From Chinchilla lanigera (lineage: Eukaryota; Chordata; Mammalia; Rodentia; Chinchillidae), in contig NW_004955427.1 of the NCBI RefSeq assembly GCF_000276665.1, positions 4,542,496-4,606,495 of the forward strand: 64,000 nt of DNA, read 5' to 3'. The notes beneath the pieces are model-generated. The model worked only from the letters and a program-made list of their open reading frames with translations, was not told the origin of the DNA and made no database searches. Positions 11,491-24,247 of the stretch are shown here, one piece after another (the stretch's first letter is position 1; each line of letters begins with the position of its first letter). Both the position numbers and the translations under genes were made by a program.

Positions 11491-13939
11491 TCTCACATCC
11501 TTTCTTCTAAGCTTTTTGAGATTCAATTTCTTGTCAGTAAGTTAGATGTGTTTCATGAGAGGAACTCTTAAAATATTTGAGAACAGGGAAACATCAGAAC
11601 AGTTATTCTTGAGCAAGTAGGAGTCAGTAGCCAAATGACCCCACAGACGTTCGCCCTGAGTTTTGGCCAACAACTTCAGTCTGTCTTCCCGAGAGTCACC
11701 CGCTCCAGGGCAGCGGGCAGCTGAGAACACTGGTGGGATTTTTTTACCATCCTTTTTGTCCCGGCTTCTGTGTAGTCTACCAGGAGTTTCCTTACCTTAA
11801 CTGCCCCGGCCCTTCCAGCAATTAGGAAAAGTTCTAGTTACCAATGTTAAATACCTTCCTATTTGAAATACATTTGATAGTTTAGCGCCCTTGTGATTTA
11901 ACTGAAAAAAATTGTGTTAAATTTCTATCATTTGAGAATATTACTATGTTTATTCAGATGTTCTTTTTGCTGTTTAGGAATACAAGTGCAAAGATTATTA
12001 TTCAACCTTGAAAAGATGCATCGACATTAATTCACTGACATTAATATCATCAGAAATGTTCGCCAGTGCCAGTACAGATATGCAGACCTCAGGCACTAAG
12101 GTTTAAAACGAGAGCCCCAGTTACGCAGAACTCCTGAGTGCATTTGTCCTACCCCAGATTTCTAAGTGGCCCCAACAGTAAGGCATAAATCTTGTTTCCT
12201 AGATCTAATGTCCCCGTGACATTACAATTTCTTTGAACAAAGAAACTTGTGCTTCTTGGTGTGATATTTTTTCAGTACAAAACAAGTGTACCAATGCAAA
12301 CATTTCAGTCAAATTTAAATCATACTTATACTGGGGACAATATCTCATCCAGTGCAGGATGTGTGCTATCCTCTAAAGCAGTTGGATCATAAAAATGACA
12401 AGATTCAGTTAAAAATCAAATTTCATTCTAAGGCACAATAAAAATCCTAAGAAACTAATAGACCAACTTCTGCAAACCCTTTAGATATAGAGTGGAAAAC
12501 TAAGGCAAAAAGTAGGATTAAATGAGTTAACTTAGTTTTTAAATGAGTAAATTCCCATGAAATATAAAAGTTAGTGTAAATTTAACTTCACACATAGAAT
12601 TGGACTTTAGGTAAATTACACAGAATAATATATTTATTTAGTGGTCACCTACAATACATCAAAAGAGTATCTCTGGAAAAAAGAGAAGTGATGTTTATTT
12701 ACACGTTATTTTTAACACTAAGTAGTTACTAAACATGAAAGTAATTTTATTAATTTTGAATGAAATTCAAATATACATTTGAGCATAAGAAGCAAAATGC
12801 AACCATAAATTTTCCATATGAACTAAGCATACTTCTAATGCTGGATATAGACAACAATAGTTTGGTATTAATATTTGTGCCTCTTTTTTGAAATGTATGT
12901 TTCCTTTGGGGTTCTTTTATATCAGTATTTCTTGGTGTAGTACTGGTTTTAATCCAACATTTTACTTAATGCTTTGTTAAATATAGAAAGAACTAACATT
13001 ACATATTGTTTAATATTTACTTAAAGAAAATGTGCACATCTATTATATATTACTTTCTTAGTAATATGTATTGGAAATCTTTACTCTTTTGACTATCCTA
13101 TTCTTGCATTTTATCAATAAAGCTGAGATAACACTAAAAATGAGTAAAACAGCAAAAGAAATTAGCAAATAAATTGAAAGTATTAACACAGATGTAACAA
13201 TATGACATAGCGTACCTTTTATAACTTTATGGAATTAAAAATAAAGTAATTGTGATTTATAGATTTTAAAAGAATTACCCCAAACTGATGTTATTTTGGA
13301 AAAGACCAAGAAAAGAGCACTTGCTCCCAAGAAATACTTTAATAGTTTTATTTTGACATAGATAATATATGTAATTATCACCACAGGTTTCCTCAAATGT
13401 GTCCAATTATTTCAATTTCAGACATATATATTCAGGCTTCTCTAAGATTGTAGAATACATCAGTGAATGAACCAAAATCTCTCCTCTGTGATCTTGCATT
13501 CTAAATACAGCCTAAATGTTTGACCTTGATTTTTCCTTCTAAATTCACAATTATTAAATTCATCATATTCAATGTGTGTTATGTATTCTCTTTTTGAAAA
13601 CATTGAATTGAACTGAATTTCTAATGCTGTCTGTACTTTTTCACAGGAGGTAATTACATTCACCATAGGGAGCAGATTTGTGCACAGAACACATCTTAAT
13701 TTTCTTCTCTTAATTTATTGAAGCATACTCTTACCAAGCATTGATATTTTGTGTTACACATTATACCTGCTCTACTACAGTAGTTTCCAAAGGACCTCGT
13801 TTGTACGGCCTTTTACATCTCTTCTAGGAGTTACTGGCAGACCATTTTTTCTTTTACAAGTGGTTTTATCAATGTCAATTTTTTCTTCCTTCCATTATTA
13901 ACAACACCCTAGTGGCAGCAGGGTAAAGTTCACAGCTAT
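11491..13939. other. Unassigned AT-rich DNA
   Basis: No clear repeat landmark or credible ORF in about 2.4 kb. Small open frames (11542-11730 and 13460-13666, minus) have no recognisable features. It may include unique sequence. Confidence 0.45.
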
Positions 13940-14290
13940 TAATTGATAGCAATACGCTGGCATTTGCTTGCACCAATGCCTGCTTTAACTTCCTCGTGTT
14001 TTACATACAGAAACTTTGCACCAGGAGCTCGGTCTTTTTGGCCGGTGTGCAAAGGTGCCTTTGCAGCTCTCTCCTTAGTAGTTTATTCCTACCACTTCCC
14101 CAGCTCTCTGTTCCTTCAAAATTGATAATTCAAAAGTGATCTGAAATCCTGCCTCCTCTATGAAGTCTTCACTCATCACTTCAACACAGTACGAATTGTT
14201 TTTCTATTTCATTTACATTTTTATTATTTTGTTACTTAGACTTCTGTCTACAGTGCTTTTTCTCAGTATGATGTTTACAAAGTAGGTATT
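13940..14290 (+). mobile_element. L2 (LINE2) relic
   Basis: L2 3'-region style: 'aactttgcaccaggagctcgg' (shown elsewhere only in part), then 'ctgaaatcctgcctcctc' and 'atgaagtcttcactcatcac', in the order of L2 C-rich 3' sequence. Diverged. Confidence 0.5.
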
Positions 14291-15189
14291 TATATAACTA
14301 TCAGCTCATAATTTACCATATTTCTAAGCAATGCTAATTTATAAACGTATTTGTGAGTAAAATGAATAACTGAATAAGATTTATCAGATGAGTAATTTGG
14401 TATCTCATGTAAATGAAAGATGAGAAAATAAATAATCAAATTGTATCAATTTGGGCTATATACACGTATGGACTCCCAACAGTGAATGTAATCATTTGCA
14501 TATGTCACAAACACATAGTAATTTTTTTAAAAAGTAAAAAGGCATGAGAAGACTTTATTATTTTGCTTTTCATGACAACAAATGCCTGAGCTAATTTTGG
14601 GATGAGCTGACCTTGCATTTGTATTTCTAGACAATCGTTCCCTAAACAACTCATGCGTCAATGTGCAGAGCTGAGCAGAAGCAATGAGCAGAAACGACCT
14701 AACTCCAGCGCTAACACAGCGGAGAGACAGGTAACAACACCGCGAAGTCCTAAACAACAAGCTTCTTCACCTTGTGTTCGTTACCCACTGTTCATGTGTG
14801 CAGACCCACTGAAAGCGTTAGTGCTAAGAGTAAAGCAACCTGCAAATCCGGGAAAAGTAACTGAGGCAAACACGAACATCACCTACCCTTCAGAGTTATT
14901 ATAGGAAAGCTCGTGGTGCTGATGCCGTATGACTCAGCCATGTGACTTCTTAAGATCTTAATATTTCACAGTCAACTAAAGGCGAATTAAGCTGATGGTT
15001 TACTTAGGTTTTCCCTGGGTTACAGACTGGGAAATAAAAAAGTAAAGGACAAGAACAGAACACCAAGAGTTAGACGGGAAACAGGACAATGAGTAAACGT
15101 TTCCATGAAATGAAAAACATTCAGAAGGTATTTGTAAAGTACATAAAAATTATGAAATTTAAGTAAAATAAATACGTGAGGTTGTTCTA
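14291..15189. other. Unassigned DNA with a more GC-balanced core
   Basis: 14560-14930 is less AT-rich than its surroundings and has a few CpGs, with opposed open frames of 77 and 83 codons. No domain or repeat recognised. Confidence 0.35.
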
Positions 15190-15480
15190 CTTTTTTTTAT
15201 TTTAAAAAGAAAAAACAATAACAAAATAACAAGGACAAAAACAAAACACACAAAAACAATAAAAATGATACAGAATTTCAAAACAAGATGATAGGAAATT
15301 AACAGTGGCTGTTATATTACATATTGTCATTGTCAGTGAAGTTGCTCAGATTACCAGATGTAAGACCCAAACCCTATTCAAAAATTCAATAAATGGAGGA
15401 GGGAGAGAAGCAGGAGGAAAGGGAAAGGGGAAAGGGATTTAAAAAAATGGTAGCAAACTGTCTTATGCTCAGGTACCCAT
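15190..15480 (-). mobile_element. Unnamed retroposon family, copy 1, 3' end
   Basis: On the minus strand it ends in a T/A-rich tail with an AATAAA-type signal before a short A run (T run at 15192-15200 on plus). It shares about 150 bp with 27516-27690, for example 'taggaaattaacagtggctg' here against 'tagggaattaacaatgattg' there, followed in both by tattacatattg. A third copy lies at 27285. Confidence 0.6.
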
Positions 15481-17289
15481 CCTCGGGATGGATGCAAACT
15501 GCATGTAGTGCAAACATGTACAAACAACGAGATAAAAATGCAATAAATAAGCGTAAAATAAAATTCTAATTCAAGACACTAATATCCTATAAATGTACAG
15601 TTCATGTTAAAAGCATCGAGTTGGACAAAGTAAGCATTTTGTGCACACAAGAACATCAAAAGAACAATACATATATTCAAACAACTTCAGATAATAAAGG
15701 AAGAAGTAGTAAATAAGTAACAAAAATCTAATGAAATAGGAAATTTGACAATAAAATTGTGATGAATGATCATCAGACCACTGCAATTTGATATCAAAGA
15801 GAGAAAACTAGGTAATCATGATGATAAATACACCAAAATATATGCAAAAAGTGTCAGGGATGAGATATTTATTTAAGAAAGAATAAAGTGCTCTACATTT
15901 TGTTAAATAAATTAAAACAAAATAATCAGCACTAACTTTACTTTTAAAATCTAAATCAGAATGTCCTTTCACCAAAGTGGAATACGAGAAGAATTTTGTG
16001 GAAATAGCCACATTAAAATCATCTTGGGAAAATATCAAATGTTCAAGGTGGAACTAATATTTTGCCTCAATGCTGGGTGATGATTTTCTTCTTTTCAAGT
16101 ATATTCATAGCAATTATGCTTTATATTGAAATTCAGTAATTATAGTGAATTTTTAGTAATTATTTTCATTGAACCTGTGATCCGTAAGCTTAATTTTCCC
16201 TCATGTTAGCAAAATATTCTTTCATATCTTCAAATGTCTTGTGTAATTCAAGTGCTCACTCATTTCTTCTGTCATACCTGTTACAAATCTTGTGAATGAG
16301 TTTCACCTACTTTCATACTTTAAATCACATATCCCTTCTGAGAGAACACTTCATTCCAGGTGTTTTTCAAATCATTTACTGTGATTTCTGCTCCTGGTAA
16401 TGCTGACATACTGTACTTGTGTCTTGTATGATGTATCAAATTCATTCAACTCTTTTTTAGCTATTATATTATAGAGTGCATTTAAAATGTCCTGTAGAAC
16501 GCTGTTTTACAAGTTTATTATTTCTCTACTCTGTCCCCCTTGTGTCTTTTCTATTTCATGTAATAAATAACTGCAGTCCTATATTTCATTATTCTTGTTC
16601 TCATAAGCACTTGAAAATTTCACATGCAAAAAGAAAAGTAAAAAGAGAGATTCTTTGTGGTTGCTTTGCACCTTTACCAGCGAATTTTGTATCTTCTTTG
16701 TACAAAGGCAGAAAGGAATGCTTCAATGTCAGTTGTTTCCCAAGATCTGTTGAAGCATAGAGCTGCACACAGAAATTGTGATAGCAGTGAGTTTGCATGT
16801 AACAGCAGGTCATAAACTATCTCTCTATACATATTTTTTCTCTGTGTTACAAACTCTATTACAGTAAATTTCCACTACAGTATGTATAAGCGTCATCTAG
16901 AGAGAAATGGGTGTCTCTGAGATTCTGTTTTTCTTGCTTGAAGGTAGGTCAGCCTCTTTAATGGGAAGTTGAGTTTGAAAGCGATTCCCATTTCATTGGC
17001 TTTCCATTTGCTTCTTCATACTTCAATCAGAAAACAAAATTGACAGCAACGATTTCATTCTGTGAAACTGACTCCGTCTCACTTTGTGAACAAACATGCG
17101 GCTCCGCCTTCTGCTCTGTGAGCTGGATGCTATGTAAGAAAGAAATTTAACTGCTGACGAGAACATCCTCAGGATGACAAACTAAATACTTTCTTAGAGC
17201 AATAATATGGTCTAAACTGGTGTATCCCGTACCAAATGACAATAGAAGTAAATTTATCCTTCAATCAAATTCTTTTCTGACTGCCCAGG
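15481..17289. other. Unassigned AT-rich DNA
   Basis: No clear repeat landmark. Open frames at 15808-16038 (minus) and 16476-16760 (plus) lack recognisable features. 17060-17150 is locally less AT-rich. Confidence 0.45.
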
Positions 17290-17857
17290 GTTTACTTACA
17301 CAGAGCACTTTGGTTGTGTCATCGCTGCGGTTCCCTGTTTCCCGCTGCCGACCCTCCCCTCACTCACCCCGTGACTTCCTCCCTTTGCTGGCTTAGTCTG
17401 CTTCCTACTTTCACACCATATTTTCTCCCGTGGATTCCACAAACGAGAGAAAAATTGTGATATGTGTTTTGGAGATTGGTTTATGCTACTTCATATGATG
17501 ATCTGCAGTTCCATCTATTTTCCTGAAAATAGCATGCTTTTGCTTTTCATTGTGTCTGAATAAAATTCCATTGTGTACATACACCACACTCTTTTTACCC
17601 AGTCATCAAGGTACCCAAGCAGATTCTACAATTTGGCTATTGTCAATTAGCAATGATAAATACGCATAGGCAAGTATTTCTATACTATGGTGACTTTAAT
17701 TTCTTGGGTATATACCGAGGAGGGGTGTCAATTCAATTTTTTCAAGGAATTTCTATAGAGATTTCTACAACGCCAATATTAATTTATATTTCCCCCAACA
17801 GAGCACAGTGTTCTCCTCTCCCCATAATCAGTAGCACTTGCTACTTTTAAAAAATTC

Positions 17858-17885
17858 TTAGTGTATGTGCTGCCAAAGCGAGCAC
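17858..17885 (-). pseudogene. U6 snRNA 5'-end fragment inside L1
   Basis: On the minus strand, 28 nt match the first 28 nt of mammalian U6 snRNA (gtgctcgctt.ggcagcacat onward) at 26 of 28 positions by my comparison from memory. The match starts exactly at the U6 5' end and stops around U6 nt 28-32. Flanking sequence on both sides is antisense L1 3' UTR. It cannot be functional: the Sm-like/3' part and the catalytic regions are missing. Confidence 0.8.
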
Positions 17886-18833
17886 GTTTCTTTTTTTAAT
17901 TCATGATGGCAGCCGTTGTCACTCGGCTGAGAGAGAACTTCAATGTAGCTTTGATCTGCCTTTCCCGAGTGTTTATGATGTTGAACATTTCTTCAGACAA
18001 TTATTGTCCATTTCAACTACTTTTGAAAAGTGTCTGTTCAGCTAATTTGTCTATTTATTGATTGGATTGCTTGTTTTTTTGGTGTTAAATTCTTGGAGCT
18101 TACTATATACGCTGCATACTGTATTTAATCTTCTGTTGGAGGAGTAACGGACAAAGGAATTTTACCATTCTGTAGGCTGCCCTTTCACTTTTAATTTTTA
18201 CCTTTACTAATGCAAAAGATTTTTAATTTTAAACCCCACTTATCTATTTTTTCTGCTGTCTACTTTCGCTTTCATTTCATGCGTTAGTGTATTAGTCCTA
18301 CGCAGGAAGTCATCACCTAGGGCCAATGTGTCAAAGTTTTTCATGTTTTCTTCTAGCAGTTTCAAAGCTTTGGGTCTGACATTTTGAATTTTAATGGACT
18401 TTGGGTTAATTTGTGTATGGAGTGAGAAATATGAATCTACGTTTCAGCTTTCTACATACAGACATCCATTATTCCCGGCACCATTGTTAAAGAAGCTGCC
18501 TTTTCGACAATGTGACTTTGGCATCTTTACAAAATTGAGTCCACCAAAGCTGCATGGGTTTATTTCTGTGCACTTTATTGAATTTCATTGGTCTGTGTCT
18601 GCTTTTCTGTCAGAATAACACAATTTTTGTTACTATGGCTTTGTAGTATACGTTGAAGTCAGGCGTTTTGATATTTTTGCTCATGTTTGCTTTGAATATT
18701 CTGGGTCTCAGACTTTTGTAAAACTTTTAGGGTTATTTTTTCTTGTTCATTCGAGAATGAGATTGGTGCTTTTATGGGAATGGCACTGAATCAATAGATT
18801 GCTTTTGGTTACATGGCCATATAAAAAATATTA

Positions 18834-19025
18834 AGCGGTACCTCAGTTCACAAACTTAATTCTTTCCACAATTTTGGTTGCACACCAAATCGGATAAGAA
18901 CCAAATTAAATTGAATGGTTGGATTCAATGTTGACCATAAGGGGATATTTGGTTCAGTTCTCATCCAATTCACTTTGCAACCAAAATTATTGAGAGAAAT
19001 ACATTTGTGATCCAAGGTTCTACAG
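18834..19025. mobile_element. Palindromic MITE-like element, copy 1
   Basis: A 192-bp insert in the L1. Its left arm (gcggtacctcagttcacaaa) matches the reverse complement of its right arm (tgtagaaccttggatcacaa). Similarity continues inward through ttttggttgc on each arm, so most of the element is one imperfect inverted repeat. Flanks give a TA or TAA duplication (18832-18834 and 19026-19028). L1 sequence is continuous if it is removed. A non-autonomous DNA transposon is the best reading. Confidence 0.72.
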
Positions 19026-22000
19026 TAATTCTGCTGATTGTTGGACATGGGGAATGTTTCCATCTTATAGTGTCTCCTTCAATTTATCTCTTCAATGTTC
19101 TGAAATTTGCATTGTAGAGGTTTTCACCTTCTTATACGTATTTTTAAAATTTTGAGTGGAACTCTTCCTGGTTTCTCTCTCATGATGGTTATTTTGTTTG
19201 TAGAGAAGGTACAGTCTCTTTTTTTAGATTGATTTTGTATACTGCTAAACTGCCAAATTAGTTTACCAGATCTAAAGACACTCTTGTAGAGTCTTTGCAA
19301 TCTTCTAAGTAAAGGATTTCATTACTTGACAAAAATATGATAATTTGATTTCTTCCTTTTGAGTTTCCATCATTTTAATTTCTTTCTTTGGTCTAACTGC
19401 TCTAAAATTTCAAGTACTATTTTGAGCAGGAATGGTGATACATTTATCTCGTCCTGATTTAGGAAGAAATGATTTTATGTGTTTCCGTTCAGTATGATAT
19501 TGGGTATGAGTTTGTTGTATATACCTTTTATTATATTGAAGTGAAGCCCCTCTCTACCCCATTTCTTTAGGGCTTTTAACATAAAATTTCTTGAAATTTG
19601 TTCTAAGATTTTTCTTTGCCTAGGAGAATATTGTGTGTTTTTATCCTTTATTTTATGTATAGGTTATATTTATTACATTACATTTATTACAAAAATTCAT
19701 TACATGTCTTAGTTTGCATATGGTAAAACATGTGCACATCTTTGGTACAGAAATGACTTGATCATGGTATATGGCATCATTACTGTGTTATTGAATGAAT
19801 TTATTTTACAAGAATTTACAGAGAGGTTTTTCCTGTATGTGTTTCAAAACTGCGCATTTGTTTATAGCGTTCTCCTTCAAAATTCTTCTCACCTAATTTT
19901 GGTATCAGGGTCATATAGGTGTCAAAGAACACTTGTGTGAGTATTCCTTCCTTTGAAATTTCATGTAATAGTGTGGTGAGCATTAGGGTTTGTTCATCTT
20001 TAAACATCTGCTAAAATTCAGCAGTAATTGATTTGGTTCTGGGATATTTTGGTAGAGTCTTCTTACTCCACTCCTTTGTTTGTCATTGGTCTGCCTAGAC
20101 TGCTTACACCCTCATGGTTCAGTTTTGGTCAGTTATATCTGTCTAAATTTTTACCCACCTCTTCTAGATTTTCTAGTATTAGAATAGACTTTTTAATAGT
20201 GTCTAATTAACTTCCACATTTATTTGTTTCAATACTGCTTTCTTGCTTTAAATTTTATTAATTGGATCTTTTTCATTCTTTTATTTTATTTGTTCCAGAT
20301 TTCTTAATACCAACCCTTTGTTTATATTGCTCTTTTAGTTCCTATTCCTTTCATTTTAACGTTGTCTTTAATTATTTTATTTTTCTTCTACTAGTTTGGG
20401 TTTGGCTTGTTTTTGTTTTCCTAAGAATTGTGAAGCATAATTAAATTGTTTATTTGACCTTTTATTCTTTTCCATGCAAGCACTCAAAAGGGTAAACTTT
20501 CCTGTTAGATCTGTCCTTGCTGTATTTCACTGACACTGGTATGCTGTGCTTCAATTTTTGTTTCATTACAGGAATATTTTCCTCACCCTCAATTTTTTCT
20601 ATGAACCACTCCTCATTCATGAGTGCATCGCTCAGTCTCCACGTATTTGTGCATTGTGCTTGGTTTTTTTTGCTGTTGATTTCTAGGTTCATTCCCTTGT
20701 GATCTAATCAGATTCATGACATTATTCAAGATCTTTAAGACTTATTTTATTGCCAAAAATGTGATCTATTTTTGAAAAAGTTCTATGAGACCCTGAAAAG
20801 AACGTGTACTCTATAGTTGTTGGGTGAAATATCCTGTAGGAGTCTACTCAATACACTTATCCTATAATTTTATCCTGCAATTTAACCCTGATATTAAAAG
20901 TACACTTTGGTCTGAGTGACCTGTTCGTGTGAATTGACAGTTGAGGTCATATGTTATAATCATATTGGGATCTGTTTGTCTCCTAGTGTCAATGTTTGTT
21001 TTTTGAAATTGGGCATGCTAGCATTTGGTGAATATATATTTATTTTCCCTTTGACTTGCTTACTTTCCCGTCTGTATTGATCTGCTTTGATCCTGTGGCT
21101 AATGTTCACTTCACATCATCTTTGGTCACCATGAATGGTTTACACCTGTGCTTATTTTTGGATTTTATTTGCATGGAACATCAGTTTTTATCCTTTTACT
21201 TTCAATATCAGTGTGTCTGCGTTGGTGAGGTGTGTTTCGTGCTGAAAACAAAGAACTCAGTCTTACTTCTTAAGCTAGTTATGAGTCCGTCTTTTAATTG
21301 AAGCATTAAGATCATATTTATAATTAGAATTTATAATTTACAATTATGATTATAATTGAAAGTATGCATGAAGTCCTATCAATTTACTATTTTCTAATAC
21401 TTTATTTTTTCTTAATTCTAATTAGTTTATCTAATCTTTCTTTTCTCTATATAGCATTTCTGTAAATATCTTCCCTCATGTGGGCTTAGTGGTTAAAAAT
21501 TCCTTAAGTTTAGGCTTTTCTTTAAAAAATATTTATTTTTGATTCAGAATTCAGTTCTTTCTGTACAGTAATATAATTTGGCAAGTATTTTGTTCAGGGC
21601 TTGAAATACATCATTTTATATCTCTCTGCCCTATAATTGTTCTGCTGAGTAATCTAATGTTATTCTTTGAGTTTTGCTTTTATATAAGATTTTCATTTCT
21701 TTCTTGCAGCTTTCAAAATTCTTTCTGTTATATTCTTGGCATTTTAACTATAATAGGATTTGAGGAGATAATTTTCTGGTCTTTTCTACTTAGGATTATA
21801 AATGTCTTTTGTAATTGAAAGCCTATATGTTTTTCAAGATCTGGGAAATTTTCTGCAATCATTTCACTGTACATCTTTGGTATACATCTTGGCATCTTCA
21901 TTTGTTCCCAAAAGTCATAAACATGATCTTTTAGTTATGTCCCAGGTCTTTTGTATATGCAACTCATAATTTCTTATTTTTTCTTTATTACTGTCTGAGT

Positions 22001-22123
22001 GTGGTATTCATTAACCTTGTCTTCCATCCCTGAAAGTCTCTCTTCTGCTTGATCTAGGGTGTTGGTGAGACTTTTCCCTGAGTTCTTTATTTAACTTCTT
22101 GAACTTCTCATGATTTGTATTTA

Positions 22124-22325
22124 CAGCAGCACCTCGGTTCATGAACTTAAGCCAATCCAGTTCTGAAAAAGATGGGCAGGTTCACGTTCCTTCGGGAAAG
22201 ATGGTCGTGGTCTTGATGGTCACTCTATGCAGAGTTTGCAAACAGAAACAAAATTTTGCCAAATGATTCTGTTTAGGAACCAAATTCTTCATGAATAAAA
22301 GCATTTGTGAAACAAGGTACCACTT
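22124..22325. mobile_element. Palindromic MITE-like element, copy 2
   Basis: Same family as 18834-19025. Left end cagcagcacctcggttcatg; right end, reverse complement, aagtggtaccttgtttcaca. Flanked by TA/TTA (22121-22123 and 22325-22327). The right arms of the two copies share CACAAATG and an aat.ttggtt. block. The centre differs between copies. Confidence 0.68.
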
Positions 22326-22580
22326 TATTTCATTCTTTTTCAAAACCTCTATCTTTTCATTGAATTTCTCATTTATTTCCTGCCAGGTCTTCCTGAATTC
22401 TTTTCTTTCCCTTGAATTCATTGATTTTTATTTAAAAAGTCATTATTTGGAATTCTTCATTTGGCTTTTCATCTAATTCAGTATCTTTGGAGTCAATTAC
22501 TTCAGAATTATAAACTTTTATCTGAGGTATATTTCCTTATCTTCTTATGTGTTTTATATTTCTATGTTGAGATTTGCATG

Positions 22581-23170
22581 TTTGTTCTATCTGATATCTC
22601 TTTCACTCTTATGTGAGAAAAATTTTAGGGAAACTTCTCTTGATGCTGTGTCCTGGGATTGCAGATTCTTGTGAAGTGTTGAATACATTGCCAAGCTAGT
22701 TTTGTAGCAGGGTTTTTGTGTTACTTTTTTGGCGGTAATTAGTATATTTTGGCATAATTCACCTGAGGTTTCCACTTCCAGTGTAAGTCTCAGAAGAGTG
22801 GATATCTCACCTGTAGGTCATCAATCTCGTGAAAAGACCATTTTATTGTGATAGCAGATTATATTACGTACACGTTCTGTAATTAACACTCTGATCTCGT
22901 TAACAGTGTACATTCTGAAAGGGTGTGGGGTGCTTTGCTGATGCCCCCATGGAGGCAGCAAATATAAACTTTGTGTTGTTTCTTTCTCCTATAATTGTAG
23001 GGATGGGTGTCCAGCAGCAGCACGTCATTCATGCCCTGTGTCCACACAAACCATTTTTCCTTAAAATCTGTTCTTTGGCTGCATATGGTATTTCTATTAC
23101 TGCTTGTGAGAGTGTTTGCTGAAGTTAGAATGGGGCCGGGATGCCTGTAGAGCAGAGTGTGCTGCCTCTC
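22581..23170. other. Unassigned DNA between L1 and SINE
   Basis: May include the 5' end of the antisense L1 to about 22800. A 173-codon minus-strand open frame at 22883-23404 runs through SINE sequence and shows no conserved domain, so it is not called as a gene. Confidence 0.4.
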
Positions 23171-23258
23171 AGCTGGGTTAGGAGTGCAGCTCAGTGCTGG
23201 CTGCCTTCTGGAAGGACTCGGAGTGTCATGTTCTATCCCTAGCCCCACACACAAAGGG
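23171..23258 (+). mobile_element. ID-like SINE relic
   Basis: Resembles a diverged ID head and body: 'gtgcagctcagtgctggctg', 'ggaaggactcggagtg', 'gttctatccctagccccac'. Older than the main SINE family. Confidence 0.5.
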
Positions 23259-23484
23259 AGATGTGAGTGACAGCAACAAAACAAACTGCAGGGAAGCATA
23301 CTGAACAATAAGGAAAACAACAAAGACAAATTATGATGTGCACTCTTACAATGACAACTACAGGAGTGAGGAGGTTGGCAAGAATATGAACTGAAAAGTT
23401 TCAAAACAGGATGGAAATACAGTTAACTAAGAGTAGGGAATGGGCAAAGGAAAGCAAAGGAAAAGTTAGGATATTCAAAGTACA

Positions 23485-23595
23485 CAGGGCAGGCAGTGCT
23501 GCCATAAATCCAGTGTCACTCCCTTGCGAGGCCCAAGAAGGCAGACTCCAAGTTCAAAGGCAGTCCAGGAAGACCCCGTCTCAAAACAAAAAGCT
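23485..23595 (+). mobile_element. B1 SINE relic
   Basis: B1-like order: 'ggcccaagaaggcagactcc', 'agttcaaaggcagtcc', 'gaccccgtctcaaaac'. Diverged, 5' end weak. Confidence 0.55.
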
Positions 23596-23664
23596 TAAAA
23601 AAATCTAAAAGGGCTTTGGATAAAGCTTGGGAAAAGGTTTCCCCTGGGTTGAACCTTCTGCAAT

Positions 23665-23689
23665 ACACACACACACACACACACACACA
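23665..23689 (+). repeat. (CA)n microsatellite bordering the gap
   Basis: An uninterrupted dinucleotide run of 25 bp that passes directly into the N run, so its true length is unknown. Confidence 0.97.
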
Positions 23690-24247
23690 NNNNNNNNNNN
23701 NNNNNNNNNNNNNNNNNNNNNNNNNNNNNNNNNNNNNNNNNNNNNNNNNNNNNNNNNNNNNNNNNNNNNNNNNNNNNNNNNNNNNNNNNNNNNNNNNNNN
23801 NNNNNNNNNNNNNNNNNNNNNNNNNNNNNNNNNNNNNNNNNNNNNNNNNNNNNNNNNNNNNNNNNNNNNNNNNNNNNNNNNNNNNNNNNNNNNNNNNNNN
23901 NNNNNNNNNNNNNNNNNNNNNNNNNNNNNNNNNNNNNNNNNNNNNNNNNNNNNNNNNNNNNNNNNNNNNNNNNNNNNNNNNNNNNNNNNNNNNNNNNNNN
24001 NNNNNNNNNNNNNNNNNNNNNNNNNNNNNNNNNNNNNNNNNNNNNNNNNNNNNNNNNNNNNNNNNNNNNNNNNNNNNNNNNNNNNNNNNNNNNNNNNNNN
24101 NNNNNNNNNNNNNNNNNNNNNNNNNNNNNNNNNNNNNNNNNNNNNNNNNNNNNNNNNNNNNNNNNNNNNNNNNNNNNNNNNNNNNNNNNNNNNNNNNNNN
24201 NNNNNNNNNNNNNNNNNNNNNNNNNNNNNNNNNNNNNNNNNNNNNNN
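23690..24247. other. Assembly gap (558 N)
   Basis: All bases are N. Open frames spanning it are artefacts. Confidence 1.

Larger units (their letters stand above)
17290..22580 (-). mobile_element. Long L1 retrotransposon, 3' UTR to ORF1, antisense
   Basis: Read left to right it follows the full antisense L1 order: 3' end (17330-17660), 3' UTR (to about 18150), ORF2 3' part (18400-18830), ORF2 RT and endonuclease region (19100-21450) and ORF1-like sequence (about 21500-22560). A minus-strand frame at 22182-22421 is Lys/Glu-rich like an ORF1 coiled coil. Many stops, so inactive. Two palindromic elements and a U6 fragment are inserted. Confidence 0.75.

Noticed and set aside
22883..23404. 173-codon minus-strand open frame
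   Set aside because: Composition is low-complexity, it runs antisense through an ID-like SINE, and no domain or start context supports it.
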